Shown: positions 1 through 5,614 of the stretch, in pieces | Numbering within the stretch: the stretch's first letter is position 1 | Layout of the letters: every line of letters begins with the position of its first letter | DNA from: an uncultured Clostridia bacterium | GTDB taxonomy: Bacteria > Bacillota > Clostridia > Christensenellales > Borkfalkiaceae | NCBI GenBank assembly: GCA_947629225.1 | Contig: CANRCY010000100.1 | Location: 1-5,614 of the forward strand | Length of the DNA stretch: 5,614 bases | Reading direction: 5' to 3' | Program-made: the position numbers and the translations under genes | Notes under the pieces: generated by a model | What the model saw: only the letters and a program-made list of their open reading frames with translations | The model's database searches: none | Told to the model about the DNA's origin: nothing

Positions 1-740
1 CTCAGGGAATGCTCCGCGAGCCGCTTCACAATATAATACAGCGTCGCGAACAGCGGGACGCCCACGATCATGCCGACGATCTCATGCGACGCCATGGCGA
101 CTACAACGTTTTCGCCGGGGAAGATCACGTCTTTGAGCTCGACAAGAGTACTGCCGAGGATCACGGGAATGCTCATCAGGAAAGAGAACTTTGCCACGTC
201 CTCGCGCTCCGCGCCCATCACCGTGCCCGCAAAGACCGTCGAGCCGCTCCGCGAAATCCCGGGGAAGAGCGCGACCGCCTGCATGAGTCCCATCGGAATT
301 GAGTGCTTCCACCCGAGCGGAGAGAGCTTCTTCCTCTTTTGCGCGGCGTATTCGGTGATCAAAAGCAGAAGCGCAGTAAAGGCAAAACAGACGGAGAGCA
401 GTCCAACCCCCATTTCTCCATCAAAAAGATATTCGATCTTCGAATTGAACAAGAGCCCGACGACGCCCGCGGGGATCGTTGCCACGAGGAGCATCAAAAG
501 GGTCTTGAAGGGCTTTTTGAACAGCGCGACGATCTCCTTTCGGAGCACCCATATGACGGCGAGAAGCGTCCCGAAATGCAACATCACATTGACGAACATC
601 ATGCCGAACTCACCGACATTATAGTTGAGTACGCGTTGCAACAGAGACAAATGCCCGCTTGAAGAAACGGGCAGGAACTCAGTGAGTCCCTGCACCGTAC
701 CAAGTATGATAGATTTCCAAATTGCGTTCCAGAATTCCAT
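1..740 (-). CDS. uppP: Undecaprenyl-diphosphatase UppP (BacA family), 3' end cut by window edge
   Basis: UppP is an integral membrane phosphatase that dephosphorylates undecaprenyl diphosphate to the monophosphate. It recycles the lipid carrier for peptidoglycan and other wall polymers, and extra copies give bacitracin resistance. The reading frame is open from the ATG at 740 to the left edge, giving 246 visible residues. Family members are usually about 265-290 residues, so only the last helix or so is missing. Both signature regions are intact. The first is the (E/Q)xxxE motif QGLTE (Q17, E21), followed by LPVSSSGHL with H30. The second is PGISRSGST at residues 160-168, with the conserved Arg at 164. 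Strongly hydrophobic segments lie at about 47-66, 80-98, 111-130, 184-201 and 218-238, with a positive loop (QKRKK, 134-138) between two of them. The ATG follows the lipoprotein stop codon by 18 bp and has a GAAGG Shine-Dalgarno, so the gene is probably the distal member of an operon. The family assignment is firm. Confidence 0.96.
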   Translation of the reverse strand, partial: MEFWNAIWKSIILGTVQGLTEFLPVSSSGHLSLLQRVLNYNVGEFGMMFVNVMLHFGTLLAVIWVLRKEIVALFKKPFKTLLMLLVATIPAGVVGLLFNSKIEYLFDGEMGVGLLSVCFAFTALLLLITEYAAQKRKKLSPLGWKHSIPMGLMQAVALFPGISRSGSTVFAGTVMGAEREDVAKFSFLMSIPVILGSTLVELKDVIFPGENVVVAMASHEIVGMIVGVPLFATLYYIVKRLAEHSL

Positions 741-747
741 TCCGATA

Positions 748-752
748 CCTTC
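748..752 (-). promoter_or_regulatory. Shine-Dalgarno of uppP
   Basis: GAAGG on the minus strand lies 7 nt upstream of the ATG at 740, inside the 18-bp gap after the lipoprotein stop codon (759-761). It fixes the uppP start. The gap leaves little room for a separate promoter, which favours co-transcription and possibly translational coupling with the upstream gene. Confidence 0.75.
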
Positions 753-758
753 GCTCTC

Positions 759-2873
759 TTATGCCTCGTAGAGGTCTTTGTAGCGGTTTTCGTAGACGGT
801 CACGCAGACGTCGCTGTTGTACTTGTTGAGCACCGTCGTTTGGATTTCGCTCGAATAGCCGCTGAAATTCTCCGCCGTAAGCGCTTCGTAGTAGAGGTTG
901 GAGAAGGTCCCCTCCACCTCGATCTCATCATAGTTGAAGCTGTAAGGAGTGGGATTTTCTTTCGAGTAAGCGAACGTGCAGTACATGATGTGCCAGCCGT
1001 AGTCGGACGGAGCGACCGTGATGGTGCCCGCGCCGCCGCGTACAGCCTCTTGCGCGGCATACTCGAATTCCTTGACGAAGTCGGTGTTATTCGGCGAAAC
1101 GGCATATCCGAGGTAGCTGTTCAGCCCCGCCGTATCGGTATTGTATGCGAAGGAGAGCTCGTTGATGACGGAGAAGGCGAGATTTTCCTGCGAAGCGGGT
1201 CTGTCTTTGGTCGCGCCGCAGAAAATACGTCCTGCGTCGAAGGGCTCGCTGAAATCGATCTTTGCCTCATAGTAGAGGAACTTGGAATAATCGACCTTGC
1301 CGTCGGGCGCGTAGTAGCTCGTCTGATCGTAGTAGGCGCTCTTCTCCCCGTTGGGATAGTAGGGCTTATCCTCCACCTGCGTGACGGAGAGCCCGACATG
1401 TCCCAAATACCCCTTCAACTCGGTCAGGAAGTCCTCGATGGAGAGCTTGTTGGGCTGGAAGACGTATTCCTTGTCGCCGTCTTCGTCTTCGGTGGAGAAC
1501 ACCTTGCCGTTATAGGTATATTCGCCGAGATAATTGGGGATTCTTTCGTACTGCGCGGGCGCAGTCTCGCTCCCCTCGATCTTTTTCATGCTGTCTTCGA
1601 AGAAGAGATACTTTCTGTCGGGATCGTCCGCGGTGTAGGCGGAGATCTTCGTCTCGCCCTCTTTGACGTCGGTGGAGTCGAACGAATAATCTTCATGCCC
1701 CGTGAACCAGGTGTTGCGTTGGTCGGTGGCGCGGATCCCTTCGAGCAGAGAGGCGCGTTTGAGGAACTTGTTGCCCTTCGTGTCCCCGAAGTCCGCGGGA
1801 GCGTCGTTGAGTTCCTGCGTCTGGCGGGTGCTGAACGGAAGGAGAATGTTGATGACGAAGCCGTAGCTGTCGGGCGCATAGAGCACAAAGCTCGAATCGC
1901 TCACGCTGTCGAGCGCGCTTTCAAGCGCGGAAGCGTCCGCCGAGCCGAATTGCTCCTTCTGGGAGTCGAGCGTCGTTGTGAATTTCCCGTTGAGCCAATC
2001 TTCGGTGATCTTCTTCTTCGCCTCTTCTTCGAACACGTCGGAGAGCTTGTTGATGAGCTGGGTCTCGTACTGGGATTTCCGCTCGTTGTTGTAATAATCG
2101 AGAGTGGTGATGTCGCTCGTGTTCTCGCCCTTGGTGACGAGCCCGTAATAATTGAGGTTGGAAAGAAGGGTCTTGTACGCCTTCATTCTCGTCGTGGGGG
2201 TAGAGCCGTCCTGCGCCTCGTAAGTGCCGCATTCGGACGCATGGTTGAAGCCAGTATAGACCTTGTAATCGGGATCGTAATAGTCCTCGTTCACGGTGGC
2301 GATCCCCGTCGGCGTCGTGCGGGCGGTATCGTGGTCGTGGAGATCCTCCTCCTCTTCGATATAGTCGAGTTCCAGAGAATCGAGCGTGGAGTTGAGGCTC
2401 GTCTTTACGTTGTATTCCGCAAGGGCGATCTCGTCTTCGTCGAGGAAGTAGGCGACCGCGGCGACGGCTTTATCCTCTTCCTTTGCGTCCGCGATATACT
2501 TGTCCCATTCGGCTTTGCTCTTCGTTCCGCCGTCGAGGAAGTATGCCTGCGCATATTGGATATAGATCTGACGGTTGACAAGATTGTTTTTCAGCAGATC
2601 GTAAACTGCCGACGGCTCCATTCCGTAGGAATTTACATAGGTGCTGCCGTAGCTTGCATAGCTCGCCACGAGATCGCGCTTCAACACGGTGCTCTGCCCG
2701 ATCGTGCCTTCGAGCTCGGAATAGTCCTCGCTCTTCGTGATGTCCACCGTCGCCACGACTTGCTCCAAGTCTCTTTTCAGGTTTTTCGTCACGAACGCGC
2801 AGCCCGAAAAGCTGCCGACGACGAAAAGCGAAGCAAGGGCAAGAGCGGCTGTCTTTGTCTTTTTGAATCTCAT
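759..2873 (-). CDS. Large predicted lipoprotein, SurA/PrsA-like foldase with a divergent, split parvulin domain
   Basis: This is a 704-residue secreted protein, probably anchored on the outer face of the cytoplasmic membrane and acting as a chaperone or foldase for exported proteins. The N-terminus is a typical lipoprotein signal: basic MRFKKTK, a hydrophobic core at about 9-20, then FSGC with the likely lipidated Cys25. The Phe at lipobox -3 is slightly atypical. Residues about 53-112 resemble SurA_N foldase regions (helical, with YDLLKNNLVNRQIYIQYA). An acidic run EEEED (173-177) and HDHD follow. Residues 337-347 (YGFVINILLPF) look like parvulin strand 1. Residues about 566-632, with LGYAV, VKEFEYAA and YGWHIMYC, look like the rest of a parvulin domain. 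About 220 unrecognised, Tyr/Asp/Glu-rich residues lie between. The usual strand-1 His is Asn342, while His628 is kept, so isomerase activity is doubtful. I chose the ATG at 2873 over the in-frame ATG at 2933 because only 2873 has a Shine-Dalgarno and a normal signal peptide. The foldase link is inference from short motifs; the lipoprotein call is stronger. Confidence 0.75.
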   Translation of the reverse strand: MRFKKTKTAALALASLFVVGSFSGCAFVTKNLKRDLEQVVATVDITKSEDYSELEGTIGQSTVLKRDLVASYASYGSTYVNSYGMEPSAVYDLLKNNLVNRQIYIQYAQAYFLDGGTKSKAEWDKYIADAKEEDKAVAAVAYFLDEDEIALAEYNVKTSLNSTLDSLELDYIEEEEDLHDHDTARTTPTGIATVNEDYYDPDYKVYTGFNHASECGTYEAQDGSTPTTRMKAYKTLLSNLNYYGLVTKGENTSDITTLDYYNNERKSQYETQLINKLSDVFEEEAKKKITEDWLNGKFTTTLDSQKEQFGSADASALESALDSVSDSSFVLYAPDSYGFVINILLPFSTRQTQELNDAPADFGDTKGNKFLKRASLLEGIRATDQRNTWFTGHEDYSFDSTDVKEGETKISAYTADDPDRKYLFFEDSMKKIEGSETAPAQYERIPNYLGEYTYNGKVFSTEDEDGDKEYVFQPNKLSIEDFLTELKGYLGHVGLSVTQVEDKPYYPNGEKSAYYDQTSYYAPDGKVDYSKFLYYEAKIDFSEPFDAGRIFCGATKDRPASQENLAFSVINELSFAYNTDTAGLNSYLGYAVSPNNTDFVKEFEYAAQEAVRGGAGTITVAPSDYGWHIMYCTFAYSKENPTPYSFNYDEIEVEGTFSNLYYEALTAENFSGYSSEIQTTVLNKYNSDVCVTVYENRYKDLYEA

Positions 2874-2884
2874 AAATTTTATCA

Positions 2885-2888
2885 CTCC
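2885..2888 (-). promoter_or_regulatory. Shine-Dalgarno deciding the lipoprotein start
   Basis: GGAG, within GGAGTGAT, lies 11 nt upstream of the ATG at 2873 on the minus strand. The spacing is slightly long but usable. No comparable site precedes the in-frame ATG at 2933, where the upstream bases are the promoter -10 box and an AT-rich stretch. Confidence 0.6.
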
Positions 2889-2901
2889 GAACAAATTGTT
2901 C
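2889..2901. repeat. 13-bp perfect palindrome in the lipoprotein leader
   Basis: GAACAA-A-TTGTTC consists of two perfect 6-bp arms around one central base. It lies directly upstream of the GGAG Shine-Dalgarno and about 35-46 nt downstream of the predicted transcription start. As RNA it could form only a small hairpin, so a DNA operator is as likely as an RNA element. It resembles the Bacillota LexA box (GAAC-N4-GTTC), but the inner spacing is 5 bases, not 4. A chance palindrome cannot be excluded. Confidence 0.4.
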
Positions 2902-2907
2902 TTTGCC

Positions 2908-2925
2908 GCGGAAATACTTCTCCGC
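2908..2925 (-). promoter_or_regulatory. Possible 5' leader hairpin
   Basis: On the minus strand GCGGAGA and TTTCCGC can pair (seven pairs including one G-U) around a 4-nt AGTA loop. The hairpin lies about 10 nt into the predicted transcript of the lipoprotein gene. It could stabilise the 5' end of the mRNA. It has no following T-run, so it is not an intrinsic terminator. Confidence 0.35.
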
Positions 2926-2941
2926 AGTTTCATTCTAAATT

Positions 2942-2970
2942 ATTATAGCTCATTTCGAAAAGAAGTGCAA
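2942..2970 (-). promoter_or_regulatory. Predicted sigma-A promoter of the lipoprotein-uppP unit
   Basis: A perfect -10 box TATAAT at 2947-2942 is separated by exactly 17 bp from TTGCAC at 2970-2965. The latter is a -35 box matching the consensus at its TTG. The predicted transcription start is near 2935. That would leave only about two bases before the ATG at 2933, but about 60 nt of leader before the ATG at 2873. The promoter begins 17 bp after the mfd stop codon, so this unit can be transcribed independently of mfd, in addition to any read-through. Confidence 0.65.
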
Positions 2971-2990
2971 TGATTTCTCGGTGAAAATCA
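2971..2990. repeat. Inverted repeat between the mfd stop codon and the promoter
   Basis: Six-base arms, TGATTT and AAATCA on the minus strand, flank an 8-base loop. The first arm contains the mfd TGA stop codon (2990-2988) and the second abuts the -35 box. The stem is AT-rich and is not followed by a clear T-run, so it is a poor intrinsic terminator. It could be a weak regulator site or chance. Confidence 0.35.
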
Positions 2991-5614
2991 AGCAAAAGTT
3001 GAAGCAAATTTCAAAAATTTCGTCATTTGCACCATAGTTTTCCCCCCGTCCGCCTTCGGCGCGAAGCGCAGAACGGGCGCGCTGGTCATTTCGAGCCCCA
3101 CCGAGCCGCGGTATTTTTCCATCGCCGCCTGCAAGCGTTCGTCGGAGAGCGCCCCGAGCGCGGCAAATTCGAGCGCGCCCCCTTTGGGTCCCACGCTGAT
3201 CTTTTTTACGCCGAAGCGGGAGGCATAACTTTTGAGCACGGCGATCACGAGCAGGTTGAACGTCTCCGCGGGGAGCGGACCGTACGTTTCTTCCATCGAG
3301 ACGCACACGCGCTTATAGTCCGCAGTAGAGCGGATTTCGGCGATCTGTTTGTAACAGTCGAGCCTTCCCGCGTTCGATTCGATGTAGCTTTCGGGAATGA
3401 ACGCCGTGGCTTTGATGTCGAGGTCGACGGTCTCCTGCCGCACTCCCGTGATCTCCTCTTTCAGGATCTTCGCGTACAGTTCGTAGCCGACTTTGTCCAT
3501 GTGTCCGTGCTGTTCCGCGCCGAGCACATTCCCCGCGCCGCGGATTTCGAGGTCGCGCATGGCGATCTTGAAACCGCTCCCGAGTTCGGTGAACTGCATG
3601 AGGGCTTTGAGCCGTTCCGCGGCGTTTGCGCTCATCACCCGCTCGGGTTTGTAGGTAAAGTAAGCGTGCGCGAGGCGGGAACTCCTGCCCACTCTGCCGC
3701 GCAGTTGGTAGAGCTGCGAAACGCCAAGTCTATCCGCGTCGATGACGATGAGCGTGTTCGCGTTGGGCAGGTCTACGCCGTTCTCGATGATGGTCGTCGT
3801 TACGAGAATGTCGTATTCCCCGCGGTAAAAGCCGAACACGTTCTTTTCGAGCGCGTTCTTCTCCATTCTGCCGTGCGCGAGCGTTACGCGGGCTTCGGGA
3901 ATGAGATCGCAGATGCGCTTGGTGAAGGTATGGATGCTCTCCACGCGGTTATACAGCAAAAACACCTGTCCGCCGCGCGCGATCTCCCGCACGCATGCGT
4001 CACGGATCAAAGTGTCCGTCTCCTCGGCGACGTAGGTCTGCACGGGGAGCCGCGCATGGGGCGGCGTTTGGATGGTGGAAATATCGCGGATGCCCGAAAG
4101 GGAGAGGTGCAGGGTGCGCGGAATGGGCGTCGCCGTCATGGTCAGGCAGTCGACGTTGCGCTTGACGTTTTTGATCTTTTCCTTATGTTCCACGCCGAAG
4201 CGCTGTTCTTCGTCGAGGATCAACAGCCCGAGATCGTGGAATTTCACGTCTTTGGAAAGAAGGCGGTGCGTCCCGATGACGAGATCGAGCTCTCCCTTCT
4301 CAAGGGCGGATAAAATAGCGGTCTGCTCCTTTTCGGTGCGGAAGCGGTTCAAACAGGCGATCCGCACGCCAAACCCCTTCATTCTCTCCTCCGCCGTGCG
4401 GAGATGTTGTTCGGAAAGGACGGTAGACGGGCACATGAGCGCTACCTGCCGCCCGTCGAGAATGCACAGGTACGCCGCGCGGAGAGCGACTTCCGTCTTG
4501 CCGAACCCGACGTCGCCGCAGAGCAGTCTGTCCATCACCTTTTCGGAGCACATATCCGCTTTGATCTCGTTTGCCGAAGCCGTTTGGTCGGGCGTATCTT
4601 CGTAGGGGAAAGCGGCTTCGAACTCGTCCATCTCCTCGCGGTATTCGGGGAAGACATACCCCTTCCGCTCCTGCCGTTCGGCGTAGAGCGCTTTGAGGTC
4701 GAACGCCATTTTTTTGAGGGAAGCGCGGACGCGCGCCTTTACCCGTTCGAACTCCCCGCCCCCGATCTTGGAAAGGGCGGGATTCTCCTCTCCCATGTAT
4801 TTGGAGAGCACGTCCATCTGCTCGACGGGAACGTAAAGGGTGTCCCCGTCCTTATATTCGAGGGCGATATACTCTTTTGTCCCGTCCGTCGTCTCGATTT
4901 TTTTCGTTCCCGTGATGCGTCCCACGCCGTACGTCTCGTGCACGGCGTAATCCCCCACCTCGGGCGCGAGAAAGAGATCCCCGCGGCGTTTTTTCACCCG
5001 CCGCTCCTTGGGCGTTTTCAGGAAGAGGTCCCCCGTGCCGACCACGGCGAGTTTGCACTCGTGCAAGATCATTCCGCTCGCCAGAGTGTCGGGAAGCACG
5101 GAAACGCCCGAAAATTGTTCGAGCTTTTCGGGCAGAGGAACGGGATAGCATCCGTTTTCGCGGAGCTCATCGCGGAGTTTCTCCGCCCGCTCCGCGTCCC
5201 CGCTCCAGAGCATGATACGGTACCCCGTTTTCAGCCATGCCCCGATGTCGGTGAGAAGTTCGGGGAAGGAGTTGAGGTATTTGCGTGCGGGCGAGGCTTT
5301 GAAGTTAAATATTTTGAGGGGCTCGAAGAAAAAGAGCTGTCCCGTGAACGTCTGCAACGCAAGGTCGCGGTAGTTGCCGACATTCGAGAGGAAATCCTCT
5401 CTTCCCACATATTGGTCGCGCGAAAAGCCCATGACTTCGCCGCCGTTGTAGAGCTCGGCAAACCGCTCCGCGTGCTCTTTATACAGTCCGTCGAGCTTAT
5501 CGCGGATGAGTTTGCATTCGTCGAACACGAGAACGGTATCTTCGCCGAGCAAGGAGAAAAGATCGCAACTGTTTTCGCAGAGCGGAAGCACGAAGTCTGT
5601 CGGATTCCCCGCAA
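2988..5614 (-). CDS. mfd: Transcription-repair coupling factor Mfd, 5' end cut by window edge
   Basis: Mfd is a cytoplasmic ATP-driven DNA translocase. It pushes or removes RNA polymerase stalled at lesions and recruits UvrA for nucleotide excision repair. The frame runs open from the right edge for about 874 codons to a TGA. Full-length Mfd is about 1,150-1,180 residues, so roughly the first 250-300 (most of the UvrB-like region) lie outside. Counting from the GTG at 5591, the RNA-polymerase-interacting domain spans about 213-277, with GDYAVHETYGVGRI and LYVPVEQMD. The Q-like motif is near 328-336. Walker A GDVGFGKTE is at 359-367, the DEEQ box in LILDEEQRFG at 457-466, and motif III TATPIPRTL at 486-494. 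A TRG-like stretch lies around 573-605, and motif VI QLRGRVGRSSR is at 629-639. GAGNVLGAEQHGHMD (685-699) is conserved in clostridial Mfd. The C-terminal TRCF domain (about 730-840) contains GPLPAETFNLL. All visible motor residues are present, so the protein looks functional. It is followed by the lipoprotein gene on the same strand. Confidence 0.97.
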   Translation of the reverse strand, partial: AGNPTDFVLPLCENSCDLFSLLGEDTVLVFDECKLIRDKLDGLYKEHAERFAELYNGGEVMGFSRDQYVGREDFLSNVGNYRDLALQTFTGQLFFFEPLKIFNFKASPARKYLNSFPELLTDIGAWLKTGYRIMLWSGDAERAEKLRDELRENGCYPVPLPEKLEQFSGVSVLPDTLASGMILHECKLAVVGTGDLFLKTPKERRVKKRRGDLFLAPEVGDYAVHETYGVGRITGTKKIETTDGTKEYIALEYKDGDTLYVPVEQMDVLSKYMGEENPALSKIGGGEFERVKARVRASLKKMAFDLKALYAERQERKGYVFPEYREEMDEFEAAFPYEDTPDQTASANEIKADMCSEKVMDRLLCGDVGFGKTEVALRAAYLCILDGRQVALMCPSTVLSEQHLRTAEERMKGFGVRIACLNRFRTEKEQTAILSALEKGELDLVIGTHRLLSKDVKFHDLGLLILDEEQRFGVEHKEKIKNVKRNVDCLTMTATPIPRTLHLSLSGIRDISTIQTPPHARLPVQTYVAEETDTLIRDACVREIARGGQVFLLYNRVESIHTFTKRICDLIPEARVTLAHGRMEKNALEKNVFGFYRGEYDILVTTTIIENGVDLPNANTLIVIDADRLGVSQLYQLRGRVGRSSRLAHAYFTYKPERVMSANAAERLKALMQFTELGSGFKIAMRDLEIRGAGNVLGAEQHGHMDKVGYELYAKILKEEITGVRQETVDLDIKATAFIPESYIESNAGRLDCYKQIAEIRSTADYKRVCVSMEETYGPLPAETFNLLVIAVLKSYASRFGVKKISVGPKGGALEFAALGALSDERLQAAMEKYRGSVGLEMTSAPVLRFAPKADGGKTMVQMTKFLKFASTFA

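Noticed and set aside
1..312. Short minus-strand frame (82-312) and plus-strand frames over the left end
   Set aside because: These overlap the UppP frame, whose two signature motifs and hydrophobic segments run without interruption through this stretch.
2889..2901. LexA (SOS) box in front of the lipoprotein gene
   Set aside because: The Bacillota box needs GAAC-N4-GTTC. Here the arms are separated by five bases, which shifts the half-sites by one, so the match is only superficial.
840..2948. 702-codon open frame on the plus strand, antisense to the lipoprotein gene
   Set aside because: It has no recognisable motif or plausible protein composition (long Val/Glu/Arg/Gly strings). It lies wholly opposite a gene with signal peptide, Shine-Dalgarno and promoter. 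It is explained by the GC-biased codon use of the real gene leaving few antisense stops.
2971..2990. Intrinsic terminator of mfd
   Set aside because: The stem is six mostly A-T pairs with an 8-base loop, and the following bases (TTGCACTTCTTTT) do not form an adjacent T-run.
3027..4313. 428-codon open frame on the plus strand, antisense to mfd
   Set aside because: It is rich in His/Arg/Phe/Glu with no domain, and is exactly opposite highly conserved Mfd motor sequence. It is a shadow of codon bias.
5589..5591. GTG at 5591 as the true start of mfd
   Set aside because: The frame continues open to the window edge, with Mfd-like residues (NPTDF) directly before the GTG. An Mfd starting here would lack its whole N-terminal UvrB-like region.

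Overview
The window holds three genes, all on the minus strand: mfd (5' end cut off by the right edge), then a gene for a large predicted lipoprotein related to PrsA/SurA foldases, then uppP (3' end cut off by the left edge). Nothing convincing is encoded on the plus strand, and I see no tRNA, rRNA, CRISPR array, insertion sequence or phage gene. This looks like chromosomal housekeeping sequence. The organism is most likely a Bacillota bacterium, probably of the Clostridia. The evidence is the clostridial-style Mfd sequence, a lipid-anchored foldase-like protein next to mfd, Shine-Dalgarno sites of the GGAG type and a sigma-A-type promoter. The moderately high GC of the coding regions argues against low-GC Clostridium. 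The finer placement is inference.

Right part (2988-5614): the C-terminal roughly three quarters of Mfd, the transcription-repair coupling factor. All visible motor motifs, the RNA-polymerase-interacting domain and the C-terminal TRCF domain are present.

Middle (2874-2990): a compact regulatory stretch. Going downstream it holds an inverted repeat that includes the mfd stop codon, a promoter with a perfect TATAAT box and a 17-bp spacer, a leader hairpin, a 13-bp palindrome and a Shine-Dalgarno. This layout indicates that the foldase-like gene starts at 2873, not at the farther-upstream ATG at 2933. It also means the gene can be transcribed independently of mfd.

Middle gene (759-2873): a 704-residue lipoprotein with a SurA_N-like helical region and what reads as a parvulin domain split by an insertion of about 220 residues. 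One of the two conserved parvulin histidines appears replaced by Asn. This is the most unusual item in the window.

Left part (1-740): UppP/BacA undecaprenyl-diphosphatase, 18 bp behind the lipoprotein gene with its own Shine-Dalgarno, so the two are very probably co-transcribed. Both products act at the outer face of the membrane: one probably in folding or holding exported proteins, the other in recycling the lipid carrier for cell-wall synthesis. I find no sign of an undescribed multi-gene system here.
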